Positions 40,963 to 49,205 of a stretch of DNA of 64,000 bases are shown here, in pieces. The first letter of the stretch is position 1. The number at the start of each line of letters is the position of its first letter. The stretch lies in NCBI RefSeq assembly GCF_016862635.1, contig NZ_BONI01000031.1:1-64000 (forward strand). Direction: 5' to 3'. A model generated the notes under the pieces. The model was not told where the DNA came from, made no database searches, and saw only the letters and a list, made by a program, of their open reading frames with translations. This stretch comes from Catellatospora coxensis (GTDB taxonomy: Bacteria; Actinomycetota; Actinomycetes; Mycobacteriales; Micromonosporaceae). A program made the position numbers and the translations under genes.

Positions 40963-41167
40963 GGCGGGCAAGGTACACCAGCGGCCGGACATCGATGTCC
41001 ACACCGGCAAACTCGGCGGTGGCTGCGGTGGGTCGGGTTTCCGCATCGCCGAGCCACCTGCGGGTCACCGAGGTCCGCCGACTCGAAGCCGCTCCAGCCA
41101 GGCCCGGCCGAGGGCGGCCCGGCCGAGCAGGCGCACGACGATCTGGCCGAGGTGTCAGCATGACGTG

Positions 41168-41563
41168 GTGACGATCTGGGACGAACTCACCGTGGAACAG
41201 CTCGCCGTCGTCCACACCACGATCGACGAGGCCGAACTGTGCCACGTGATCGGCGAGTGGGATCTGCGCGCCAACCGGCTGCCGTCCGGCGCGGGCCACC
41301 ACCCGTCCACGCTGACCCACGAGGAGCGCTGCGCGTTGATCCCACGCTTCGCGTCGGTCGTCGCCGACATGGTCGAACGCGGACTGGTCGAGGTCCGCGA
41401 GCCCTACTACGACCAGGGCTGGCACGACGGCGACCCGATGACCCCGGCGGCGATCAGCGCCCTGCACGACCCGCACGCCTGGACCCGACACGAAGACGGC
41501 ACCCACCGCACCATCTGGCTCACCGTCACCGACCACTGGCTCACCCTCGCCCACCCCGCCTGA
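41168..41563 (+). CDS. hypothetical protein
   Basis: The protein has about 131 residues from GTG 41168 (GTG 41165 also possible). It is acidic and rich in His and Trp (TIWLTVTDHWLTLAHP at the C-terminus), with an internal LTHEERCALIPRFASVVADM helix. No family is recognised. The codon pattern is that of a real gene. It runs into the palindromic element at 41579-41653. Confidence 0.55.
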   Translation: MTIWDELTVEQLAVVHTTIDEAELCHVIGEWDLRANRLPSGAGHHPSTLTHEERCALIPRFASVVADMVERGLVEVREPYYDQGWHDGDPMTPAAISALHDPHAWTRHEDGTHRTIWLTVTDHWLTLAHPA

Positions 41564-41578
41564 CCCACCCCTCCCCCT

Positions 41579-41653
41579 CGGCGATCTTGCGCGAACTGTT
41601 GCCCTTATGCCGGTTATAGGCGTGTCGTACCCACACTTGACGCAAGATCGCCG
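41579..41653. repeat. palindromic intergenic element (GATCTTGCG type)
   Basis: Perfect 13-bp arms CGGCGATCTTGCG (41579-41591) and CGCAAGATCGCCG (41641-41653) enclose a 49-base centre. It lies between two converging genes and so may also terminate transcription. A second element of the same kind is at 52254-52299. Confidence 0.7.
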
Positions 41654-41673
41654 CGGCGAGGGTGGGGGGTGGG

Positions 41674-42294
41674 TCAGAGGTCGGGGGCGAAGTGGGTGGC
41701 GGCGGCGGTTACCGAGGCGGTGATCTCGTCTTCGGTGGCGGTGCCGGACGTGCGGACGGCGTCGGCCCAGGCCTGGATGGAGCCGCGGGAGAACTCCTGG
41801 CCGGGCACGGAGTTCTGGTCGGCCAGCGGGTCGGCGATGTGCTCGCCGCCGAGGTGGCGGGCCAGCATGAGCAGGCCCTGGTCCCAGCCGGGGCCGACGT
41901 AGAGGGCGCCTGCGCCGCTGCCGGCCATCGCGATGGGGACGGTGTGTTCGACTTCGAGGTCGGTGACGTCGGTGCCGGCTGCGGTCAGGCGGACCTCGAC
42001 GATGCTGGTCGGGCCGCCGTACGTCATACGCAGCAACTGGGGCGGGCGGCACTGGAGGATGTCGCCGGAGGCCATGTTCTCGACCTGGAAACTGCCGCCC
42101 TCGTGGAAGTCGCCGGTGACGGGGGCGAACCAGCGCGGCAGGCGCTCCTTGCTGGTGATGGCGTCCCAGACGTCCTCGACGTCGGCCTGGTAGGTGCGCT
42201 TGACCAGCACGGCGGCCAGGTCGCCGAGGTCGCCGCCGTCGCGCCGGGCGACCTCGCGCCGGATCGCCTCAAGCTGCTCGGTGATGTCCTTCAT
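41674..42294 (-). CDS. SRPBCC/AHSA1-family protein
   Basis: The protein has 206 residues. The START-like fold is shown by AVLVKRTYQADVEDVWDAIT, PRWFAPVTGDFHEGGSF and a final GWDQGLLMLARHL helix. Such proteins bind hydrophobic ligands and are very often coupled to an ArsR repressor, as here: its ATG at 42294 lies inside the ArsR gene (26-bp overlap). The ligand is unknown. Confidence 0.88.
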   Translation of the reverse strand: MKDITEQLEAIRREVARRDGGDLGDLAAVLVKRTYQADVEDVWDAITSKERLPRWFAPVTGDFHEGGSFQVENMASGDILQCRPPQLLRMTYGGPTSIVEVRLTAAGTDVTDLEVEHTVPIAMAGSGAGALYVGPGWDQGLLMLARHLGGEHIADPLADQNSVPGQEFSRGSIQAWADAVRTSGTATEDEITASVTAAATHFAPDL

Positions 42295-42649
42295 CAGGTT
42301 TCTCCTTGTCTTCTGATTCGCGCAGGCGGCGTTCGCGGCGGCCCCGGGCGAGTTCGGTGCCCAGCGCGTCCAGGCGCTGGCTCCAGAACCCGCGGAAGTG
42401 GTCCAGCCAGCTGTCCACTTCCCGCAGCGGGGCCGCGTCAACCGCGTACAGCCGGCGGGTTCCCTCGGCGCGCACGGTCGCGAAGCCGTTGTCGCGCAGC
42501 ACCTTGAGGTGTTGGGACACGGCGGGCTGCGAGATGCCGAACTCCGCCTGGACGACCTCGGTCAGCGCGCCGGAGGTCCGCTCGCCGCCGGCCAGCAGTT
42601 CGAGGATCCGCCGCCGGACCGGGTCACCGAGTACGTCGAAGGCGTGCAC
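42269..42649 (-). CDS. ArsR-family HTH regulator
   Basis: The protein has 126 residues. The winged helix shows LGDPVRRRILELL, ISQPAVSQHLKVLRDNG and GTRRLYAVD, typical of metal-independent ArsR regulators paired with SRPBCC proteins. It probably represses its own operon. The start is a GTG. The C-terminal tail is charged. Confidence 0.9.
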   Translation of the reverse strand: MHAFDVLGDPVRRRILELLAGGERTSGALTEVVQAEFGISQPAVSQHLKVLRDNGFATVRAEGTRRLYAVDAAPLREVDSWLDHFRGFWSQRLDALGTELARGRRERRLRESEDKEKPDEGHHRAA

Positions 42650-42680
42650 AGCCCGAAGTTACAGCCATGACTTATATAAG

Positions 42681-43697
42681 TCAAACCCGGTATTCGTTGA
42701 GCAGCAGGTCGAGCAGGCTGTCGGTGAGTTTCACCGTGCGGTCGGTGTCGTCGTCCAGGGCGATGACGACCACGCTCAGGCCTCGATCGGGCACCCGGGC
42801 CAGCACGTTGCGCACGCCGGGCCAGCCGCCGCCGTGCCGGTACACGGTCAAGCCGTGGCGCTGCCGCACGCCCATGCCCCACGCGTAGTCCAGCACCGTG
42901 CCGTCGTCGAGGCGGCCCGGCGCCTGCAGCAGCCCGCTGACGCCGAGCCGGCTGTCGTTCAGCGCGTCGGACCAGCTCAGCAGGTCGGCGGCGGTGCTCC
43001 AGAGTCCGCCGTCGCCCAGTGACAGCGGCGCGGGAGGGACCGGCGACAGCGGCTCCGCGCCGGGCGGAGCGGGCTCGGGGCCGTCCCAGAACCGGGTGGC
43101 CGCCAGGCCCAGCGGCTTGAGGAGCAGGTCGTCGGCGAGCGCGGGCAGGTCGACACCGGCGGCCCGGCGCACCGCCTCGGCGAGGCAGACGTAGCCGGCA
43201 TTGGAGTACGTGTACGCGGTGCCGGGCGGGCGTGCGGGTTCGGGCAGGGACCGCAGGGCGGCCAGCACCCCGGCCGTGGTGCGGTCACCGGTCAGGGCGC
43301 GGTCGACCAGCTCGTCCGCGGGCAGGCCGCCGACGTGGTGCAGCAGGTGGCGCAGGCGCACCGAGTCCGCCCACGCGGGCAGTTCGGGCAGCCGCCGTGA
43401 CAGCGGCTCGTCCACGGCCAGCCCTCCCTGGCGCATGACCAGTGCCACCAGTGCCGCGGTGACCTGTTTGGACAGCGAGGCGGCGTAGACGGGGGTGTGC
43501 TCGCCGAACGGCCGTCCCGCCGGGGTGCGGCCCGCGCGCGCGTAAACCGGCGGCGCGTTCCTGCGCGAGATTCCCGCGACCAGCGGCTCCGCCGGCGGGT
43601 AACCCGCGTGCCGGGCCAGCCGCCGGACCTCCTGCGCCGAGACCGGACGCAACTGCCGCGCAGGTGGGAACGAGCGACGGGACTGCTGCGGCGCCAT
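42681..43697 (-). CDS. serine beta-lactamase-fold hydrolase
   Basis: The protein has 338 residues and the class C/esterase layout: SLSK (nucleophile Ser and general base Lys), YSN (YSNAGY) and HGG near the C-terminus. There is no clear signal peptide, so it is probably cytoplasmic or membrane-associated and more likely an esterase or peptidase than an antibiotic-resistance enzyme. I start at ATG 43697, which shares one base with the stop of the upstream membrane gene (TGATG). Confidence 0.88.
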   Translation of the reverse strand: MAPQQSRRSFPPARQLRPVSAQEVRRLARHAGYPPAEPLVAGISRRNAPPVYARAGRTPAGRPFGEHTPVYAASLSKQVTAALVALVMRQGGLAVDEPLSRRLPELPAWADSVRLRHLLHHVGGLPADELVDRALTGDRTTAGVLAALRSLPEPARPPGTAYTYSNAGYVCLAEAVRRAAGVDLPALADDLLLKPLGLAATRFWDGPEPAPPGAEPLSPVPPAPLSLGDGGLWSTAADLLSWSDALNDSRLGVSGLLQAPGRLDDGTVLDYAWGMGVRQRHGLTVYRHGGGWPGVRNVLARVPDRGLSVVVIALDDDTDRTVKLTDSLLDLLLNEYRV

Positions 43698-44038
43698 CAG
43701 GCGCAGCCGCTGGGCAGATTCGCGATGTAGAGCATGACGATGCGCACCAGCACCCCGAACGGCACCAGCGTCAGCGCCCAGCCGGCCAGCACCGCCCATC
43801 GGTTGCCGTTGGTGCGGCGCAGCGCGCCCGCCAGGAGCACGCCGCCCAGCAGCAGGTCGAGCAGGACGGCGAGGGCCCAGCCGGCGGCCAGCCCGTCCGC
43901 TCTGTCGCAGCCCTCCAGCCGCAGCAGCGACAGCCCGCCGTAGACGAGGGCGGCGAGCACGTGCACGAGCGCGCCGATCGTCAGGCTGGCCGTCAGCCCC
44001 TGCGGTCTGGGGAGCCGGTGCACCGTGTGATCCGACAC
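43697..44038 (-). CDS. small membrane protein
   Basis: The protein has 113 residues with three or four hydrophobic segments (LTIGALVHVLAALVYGGLSL, ALAVLLDLLLGGVLLAGAL and AVLAGWALTLVPFGVLV). Start GTG. It is coupled to the beta-lactamase-like gene by a one-base stop/start overlap, so the two probably act together at the membrane. No family is recognised. Confidence 0.7.
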   Translation of the reverse strand: MSDHTVHRLPRPQGLTASLTIGALVHVLAALVYGGLSLLRLEGCDRADGLAAGWALAVLLDLLLGGVLLAGALRRTNGNRWAVLAGWALTLVPFGVLVRIVMLYIANLPSGCA

Positions 44039-44119
44039 GTGTCCGCCTCATCACTGCCGTCGCGCCGGCTCCGCCGGCCTGGCCGCGTGGCAGTGTCCCA
44101 CCGGCAGGTTACCGTTCCT

Positions 44120-44557
44120 TTACTTGTCGTCGTACAGGCCTTCCAGCAGGCGAAGGCGTTCCACGACCTCGGCGGCGAGGTCGAGGCTGGCCGGGGACAG
44201 GCCGCTCAGGCGCTGCAGGAGGCGGCGCACCTTGGTGTCGCGCAGCGCGCCGAGCAGCTCCAGTTCCCGGTCGACGGCCGCGGCCCGCTCCGGGTCGAGG
44301 AAGTACGCCACGTCGACGCCGAAGTGCGCGGCGATCCGCCCGACGAGCTCATGCCCGGGGTTGGTGCGTTTGCCGGTGCGCAGCATGCCGATGTACTGCG
44401 CGGACACGTCGACGGCGCGGGCGACCATCTCGTCGGTCTGGCGTACGCCGCCGGGTTGGATCGCGTCCAGCAGCCGGTTGTAACGCAAAGCGAACATCGG
44501 CAACACGGGGCGTGATGGCATCTGGACATCATCTGACGGGCAGGCCGGGCCGGTCAT
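44120..44557 (-). CDS. EspR-like helix-turn-helix regulator
   Basis: The protein has 145 residues. The N-terminal HTH (MFALRYNRLLDAI, then QTDEMVARAVDVSAQYIGMLRTG) and the C-terminal helices (ELELLGALRDTKVRRLLQRL) match the EspR type of nucleoid-associated regulators, which dimerise through the C-terminus. ATG 44557 is favoured by GGAG five bases upstream. It follows the globin operon on the same strand and may regulate it. Confidence 0.78.
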   Translation of the reverse strand: MTGPACPSDDVQMPSRPVLPMFALRYNRLLDAIQPGGVRQTDEMVARAVDVSAQYIGMLRTGKRTNPGHELVGRIAAHFGVDVAYFLDPERAAAVDRELELLGALRDTKVRRLLQRLSGLSPASLDLAAEVVERLRLLEGLYDDK

Positions 44558-44600
44558 GTTCACTCCATTTAGGACACGACGCCGTCGGCGGTCCTGGTGG

Positions 44601-45242
44601 TCAGTCGGGCGACGGGCTCAGGTGCTGCAGCTGGTGCGCGAACGCCAGGATCACGGCGTCGAACTGCGCCTCGATGGCGGGCAGGTTGGACCGGGCCGCC
44701 TCCAGCGAGCGCAGGCAGGTCGCCAGCATGGCCACGTCGCGGGCCTCGCGCTCGCGGTCGGGGCTGTACGCGCCCCCGGCGCTGGCGCGGTAGCTGGCCG
44801 CGGCCCGGTCGGCGTCGCGGCGGGCGGCGTCGAGGATGTGCGCGGCCTGCTTCTCGGCGCTCTCCACGATGAGGCGGCTCTGCTGCTGGGCGGCGGCGAT
44901 CACGGTGTCGGCCTGGGCCTGCGCGCGGGCGGTGAGGGTGACCGCCTCGGCGGCGACCTGCCGGGCCCGCACGGCCGGGTCGACGGGCTGCAGCCGGTCG
45001 CCGAGCCGCTTGACCCGGTCGAGTTCGGCCTGCTGGGCGGCGATGTAGGCGTTGAGCGCGTCGACGTCCTCGGCGAGGGTACGCCGCAGCCGGTCGACGG
45101 CCTCCTTGTCGTACCCGCGCCGCCGGCCGGTGGCGTCGGGCAGGTGGTGGCGGACGATCGACTCCGGCGTGTGCGGCACCCGCTTGCGCAGGTCCGGCTG
45201 CTCGTACGCGCTGACTGTGGTCACTGCTCCCCCTGTGCTCAT
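44601..45242 (-). CDS. DivIVA-like coiled-coil protein in the globin operon
   Basis: The protein has 213 residues. After a polar N-terminus with RKRVPHTPESIVRHHLPDATG, a long Ala/Gln/Arg-rich coiled coil (about 60-170) follows. The N-terminal segment and AEDVDALNAYIAAQQAELDRV recall DivIVA/Wag31-type or ATP synthase B-like scaffold helices. It overlaps the flavohaemoglobin stop by ATGA (45239-45242), so it is made with it. Its job there is unknown; a scaffold or a regulator of the globins is possible. Confidence 0.7.
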   Translation of the reverse strand: MSTGGAVTTVSAYEQPDLRKRVPHTPESIVRHHLPDATGRRRGYDKEAVDRLRRTLAEDVDALNAYIAAQQAELDRVKRLGDRLQPVDPAVRARQVAAEAVTLTARAQAQADTVIAAAQQQSRLIVESAEKQAAHILDAARRDADRAAASYRASAGGAYSPDREREARDVAMLATCLRSLEAARSNLPAIEAQFDAVILAFAHQLQHLSPSPD

Positions 45243-46399
45243 CGGACCGCGGCGGTGCTCGCCGCGGGTGCCTGGGACGGCTGGTAGCGCGCGCCGTCGT
45301 AGTCCTCGAGGTGGATCTGCGCGGCGGGCACGCCCGCGGCGGCGAGCGCCTCGCGCGCGTTTCCGGCCAGCGCGGGCGGGCCGCACACGTACACCTCGCG
45401 CTCGGGCAGCCGGGTGGTGCGCAGGGCCGCGCCGAGCACGTCGTCGCCGCCGCGCTCCTCCGGGGTCACCGGCAGCACGCTCAGCCAGCGGTGCGCTGCC
45501 TCCAGGCCGCGCAGGGTCGGCAGGTCGTAGAGGTCGCCGACGCCGCGGGCGCCCGCGAACAGCTGCACGGACCGGGCGGGCACCCCGGCGGCGGTCTCGA
45601 CCTCGACCTGCTCGACCAGGGCGCGCATCGGGGCCAGGCCGGTGCCCGCGGCGATCAGCAGCAGGTCGCGGCCGCCGCCCGGGGTGAGGGTGAGCCGCCG
45701 GCCGATCGGCGCGCCGAGCCGCACCTGGTCGCCTTCGCGCAACTGGTGGACCAGTGCCGGGCTGAGTTCGCCGCCGGGCTGCGCGCGGACGTGGAATTCG
45801 ATGGTGCCGTCGGCCCGCGGGGTGTTGGCGGGTGACAGGAAGCGCCAGACCCGGGGCCGCAGCGGGCATTCCAGGGCCACCGACTGGCCGGGCCGGTAGG
45901 TCAGCGGCATGGTCGGGCGCACGGTGAACACGGCCAGGTCGGGGCCGCGGTGTTCGTGTTCGAGCACGTCGGCGGTCCACCAGGCGGGCTGGCTGCGGGC
46001 GGCGTGCTCGGCCGCCCGCAGCATGGTGCCCGACACCTGGTCGTACGCCGCCGACCACTGTGCGGCCAGGTCGGCGGTCCACCGATCGCCCAGGAAGTGC
46101 TCCAGGGTGGCCAGCAGCGCCTGCCCGACCTGCGCGTAGTGCGCCGCGACCACCGAGAACCTGCGGTGGTCGCGGCCCAGTCCCTCCAGGTACGGCACGG
46201 CCTGGTCGAACCGGTCGACGTGGGACACGACGTGTCCCAGCGCCTGCAGCAGCCGGTCCCGCTGGCCGGCCATGGACACCGGGAACAGGTCGCGCAGCTC
46301 CGGATACGCCACGAAGAGGAAGGCGTAGAAGTGGTGCGCGGCCCGGTCGCCGTGGGCTTGCACGGCGGCGAAGCTGGCCTGCAGGCGCTGCGCGTCCAT
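45239..46399 (-). CDS. flavohaemoglobin-type globin-reductase
   Basis: The protein has 386 residues. Residues 1-135 are an F-type globin with Tyr25 at the B10 position and proximal His78 (GRDHRRFSVVAAHY). Residues 140-370 are a ferredoxin-reductase module: an RFLSPAN FAD motif, the NAD motif IAAGTGLAPM and YVCGPPALAGNA. The known reaction is NO dioxygenation to nitrate using NAD(P)H and O2. It lies 2 bp after the truncated globin gene, so two globins are made together. Confidence 0.92.
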   Translation of the reverse strand: MDAQRLQASFAAVQAHGDRAAHHFYAFLFVAYPELRDLFPVSMAGQRDRLLQALGHVVSHVDRFDQAVPYLEGLGRDHRRFSVVAAHYAQVGQALLATLEHFLGDRWTADLAAQWSAAYDQVSGTMLRAAEHAARSQPAWWTADVLEHEHRGPDLAVFTVRPTMPLTYRPGQSVALECPLRPRVWRFLSPANTPRADGTIEFHVRAQPGGELSPALVHQLREGDQVRLGAPIGRRLTLTPGGGRDLLLIAAGTGLAPMRALVEQVEVETAAGVPARSVQLFAGARGVGDLYDLPTLRGLEAAHRWLSVLPVTPEERGGDDVLGAALRTTRLPEREVYVCGPPALAGNAREALAAAGVPAAQIHLEDYDGARYQPSQAPAASTAAVR

Positions 46400-46401
46400 C
46401 C

Positions 46402-46800
46402 TCAGACCGCCGCCGGCTCGGCGACGATCAGGGGCTGGACGCTGGCCAGCACCTGTCCGACCTGGAGGATGATGTCCATCGGGACGTGCAGTTCGAACAG
46501 CACTCCGGCGGCGTACTGCGCGACCCGCTGGTAGTGGGCCGTGCTGATGTTCAGCCGGGCGTGCGCGGGGCCGAGGTTCTCCACCGGGTATGCAGTGGGG
46601 CCGCCGAGCACGTGGGTGAGCAGCATGACCATGTGACCCTTGAGCCGGGGCAGGTCGATGCCGTCGAAGTAGTCGGCGAGCTGCTCGTCGGCGAGCAGGT
46701 AGGTGTAGAGCCGGTCCACCGCCTCCCGCACCGACGGCGCGCCGCCGATGAGGTCGTATGCGCTGGTGGCCGTGGTGGTAGCTCCTGGACTGTCTGACAT
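46402..46800 (-). CDS. truncated haemoglobin (group I-like)
   Basis: The protein has 132 residues with a 2-on-2 globin pattern: YDLIGGAPSVREAVDRLYTYLL, then DYFDGIDLPRLKGHM and GPAHARLNIS, whose His is the likely proximal ligand. There is a Thr/Ala-rich N-terminal tail. It is the first gene of an operon with the flavohaemoglobin, the coiled-coil protein and possibly the EspR-like regulator. Group I proteins bind or detoxify NO. The upstream region holds several palindromes. Confidence 0.88.
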   Translation of the reverse strand: MSDSPGATTTATSAYDLIGGAPSVREAVDRLYTYLLADEQLADYFDGIDLPRLKGHMVMLLTHVLGGPTAYPVENLGPAHARLNISTAHYQRVAQYAAGVLFELHVPMDIILQVGQVLASVQPLIVAEPAAV

Positions 46801-47038
46801 CGTTCCGCCTCCGTCATCGCAGTGGTGAGCTGCGCGGAGCCGGCTTTCGCCCGGTCCGGGCCCGCACCCGGTTCGGACGTGGTGGAGCACACCGGCACAA
46901 CCAGCGGTTTGCCCGAAGGCCGCCCATCAAACCACTGGTTATCCGCGCACCATCAGGATATATAGATGCGTCACTTTGGTGTCAACCAGTAGTCGGTTAA
47001 TATACGGCGTGTGTTTTAGAACACATGTTCGATAATCG
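46801..47038. promoter_or_regulatory. promoter region of the globin operon with repeated palindromes
   Basis: AACCAGCGGTTTG (46899-46911) and CAAACCACTGGTT (46928-46940) form near-perfect 13-bp inverted arms. AACCACTGGTT (46930-46940) is itself palindromic, and AACCAGTAGTCGGTT (46984-46998) is a third AACC...GGTT site. TGTGTTTTAGAACACA (47010-47025) is a perfect 6-bp-arm palindrome of CRP/FNR form. The region is locally A+T-rich. Confidence 0.6.
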
Positions 47039-48679
47039 TCAGCCGGCGCTGGTGGCCTCGAATCGGGCGGTGAGAGTGCCGGTGATCCCGTCGGCGGCAC
47101 GGGCGCCGCGCACCGTCAGCGACAGGTCACCGGTCAGCGTCGAGCAGTCCCCGGCACGCGGCGTGAACCGCCCCTGGGCCGCCAGCTTCACCGCGGGAAC
47201 CTCCTGGTCGCCGACGGTTCGTTCCAGCGTGCTCGTGGTGTACGCGAAGGTCGCCGCGCCGGCCGCACCGGCCGGTGGGCCCACCCCGTCGAGGATCGCG
47301 ACGATATGCCGGCCTCCCACCGTGCCGGTCAGGTCGACCACCTGCTCGACCTCGCCGCCGACGACGTTGCCACCCGCCACGACCAGCCGGAACCTGACCT
47401 GCCCGCCGTTGGGCCGCAACGTCGCCCCGGCCACCTGGACCGTGCCCGACACCGTCGCGGTGCCGGACCACTCGCCGTCGGTGAACGTGGCGCAGTCCTC
47501 CGCGCCGTGCCAGGTGGCGGTCACCGGCAGCGCCGCCACCGGCCGCGGCATCGGTGCCAGGAACGCGGCCAGGCCCTCGGGCGCACCGGCGAACACGGCC
47601 CGGAACAGCCGCAGGTCGTCCACCGCCGTGGCCTGCACCAGCCCGGTCACGGTCCGCTCGGGATCGGACGGAGCACCCGGATCCGCGACGGCCCGCATGC
47701 GCAGGGTCGCCCGCCCCGCGGTGTCGGTGACGGCGCGCTGCGGCCCGCCCCCGCCCAGCTCGACATGCCCGGCCAGCTGCGCGGGCGACGAGAACGCCAG
47801 CTCGACCGCGCCCGGCACGGAGGCGCTCGCCACCAGCAGCGGCGCGGGCCCGAAGCCCGTCGCGGCGGCCTGCGCGGTGTCCACGGTCGCGACGACGTCG
47901 AGCACGTCACCAGGACCACCGGCGCCCTGGGCCAGGCGCGCGGCCTGCGGCGACATCCGGATCCGCACGCCCTGCCAGCGCAACACCGCCTGGACGTACG
48001 CCGTCGCGGGCGCGCCGCCCAACGACAGCTCCCGCCCGCCCGCCGCGTACACCACGCCCCAGCCGGCCGCCTCCGGCGCGGGCCGCTCACCGGCCCGCTC
48101 GGGCACCCGGCTCGCCGCCACCGGGGCCACGAACCCGTCCAGCAGCATCAGCCACTCCGACAGCGCGTCGACCGAGGGCCCCAGCTCGCCGTCGCCGGAG
48201 AAGTCCACCTTGCGGGCCTGCAGCAGCCGCACCAGCCACCTGTCCCGCGCCTGCCAGTACGCCGACCGGTACAGCTCCAGCAACTCCGCCGGGGCACGCC
48301 GCACGCCCAGCGCGGACAGCCGCCGTACGAAGTCCAGCATCGGCTCCTGGGCCGTGCCCGCCATCTCGGCGAGGGTGTCCACCTGCGATTCGAGCACGTG
48401 CAACCCGTCCGGACCCGGGCTCACCCCGGCCAGCACCGGCTCGCCCGCCGGGGTGTACACGGCGACGCCCAGGTTGGCCAGCACCGACCAGGCCCCGCGG
48501 CGGCGCTCGGCCGGATCCGGCGACGCCAGCGCGGCAGCGGTCTGCTCCGGCGACAGCGCCACCCGCCCGTCGTCGCGGCGCGGAGCACCGCCGGTGCACG
48601 CGAGCAGCGGCAGCAGCAGCGCGACCGCGAGCCCGCTCACGATCGCACGCCGAGCCACGCCCGGTCCCGCCCCGGCCAT
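47039..48679 (-). CDS. large lipoprotein of unknown function
   Basis: The protein has 546 residues. From ATG 48679 (GGGGAG upstream) a lipoprotein signal ends LLLPLLACTGG. The mature protein shows helical N-terminal parts and beta-rich C-terminal parts (ATVSGTVQVAGATLRPNGG and VDLTGTVGGRHIVAILDG). No enzyme motif is seen. GTG/ATG 48718 is an alternative start. It is on the outer face of the membrane. It converges on nothing recognisable, and the function is unknown. Confidence 0.72.
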   Translation of the reverse strand: MAGAGPGVARRAIVSGLAVALLLPLLACTGGAPRRDDGRVALSPEQTAAALASPDPAERRRGAWSVLANLGVAVYTPAGEPVLAGVSPGPDGLHVLESQVDTLAEMAGTAQEPMLDFVRRLSALGVRRAPAELLELYRSAYWQARDRWLVRLLQARKVDFSGDGELGPSVDALSEWLMLLDGFVAPVAASRVPERAGERPAPEAAGWGVVYAAGGRELSLGGAPATAYVQAVLRWQGVRIRMSPQAARLAQGAGGPGDVLDVVATVDTAQAAATGFGPAPLLVASASVPGAVELAFSSPAQLAGHVELGGGGPQRAVTDTAGRATLRMRAVADPGAPSDPERTVTGLVQATAVDDLRLFRAVFAGAPEGLAAFLAPMPRPVAALPVTATWHGAEDCATFTDGEWSGTATVSGTVQVAGATLRPNGGQVRFRLVVAGGNVVGGEVEQVVDLTGTVGGRHIVAILDGVGPPAGAAGAATFAYTTSTLERTVGDQEVPAVKLAAQGRFTPRAGDCSTLTGDLSLTVRGARAADGITGTLTARFEATSAG

Positions 48680-48772
48680 GCGCCACTCCCCGTCTGGCAC
48701 CCGGCCGCCGGTGGACATCCTGGGCCGTCACCGTAGTGGCCCGGAGGCCGGCCACGCCAGAGGACGCGGCGT

Positions 48773-49156
48773 TCAGTCTTCTTCCAGCACGGACAGGATG
48801 TTGCCCGCCGGATCCTTGAACCAGGCGATCCGCGGCCCCGGGTCGGTGTCGGACACCCCGGTGGCGTCGGTCGTCAGGTCGTCGGTGTCGTAGCGCTCGA
48901 ACTCGACCCCCCGTTCCCGCAGCTCGCCCATCGCGGCCTCCAGGTGGGTGACCGGGAAGTTCAGGATGGTGTACGTCGCCGGCTCGTGATCGGGCTTCGG
49001 GTAGATCAGCACCTGACCGCCGCCGGCCAGCTCCAGCCGAAGCATTCCGCCGCCGAGGTCGGTGACCTCCAGACCCAGCGTCTCGCCGTAGAACCGCCTG
49101 GCCCGCTCGGTGTCGTCGACCGAGAACCCCGAGAACGCCCGCGTCCTGCCGAACAT
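48773..49156 (-). CDS. VOC-superfamily (glyoxalase-like) protein
   Basis: This 127-residue protein is one vicinal-oxygen-chelate unit pair: FSVDDTERARRFYGETLGLE, MLRLELAGGGQVLIYPK and AWFKDPAGNILSVLEED. These proteins bind metals or small ligands as dimers. The substrate is unknown. There is no operon partner. Confidence 0.88.
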   Translation of the reverse strand: MFGRTRAFSGFSVDDTERARRFYGETLGLEVTDLGGGMLRLELAGGGQVLIYPKPDHEPATYTILNFPVTHLEAAMGELRERGVEFERYDTDDLTTDATGVSDTDPGPRIAWFKDPAGNILSVLEED

Positions 49157-49205
49157 CGTCTGCTCCTCCTGCTGTGTGCCGATCCGACCCCGGCCGGGGC
49201 CGCCG

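Noticed and set aside
42681-43697. Beta-lactam resistance gene
   Set aside because: The SxxK, YxN and HxG motifs are present, but there is no export signal and the family is mostly esterases and peptidases. A resistance role is not supported.
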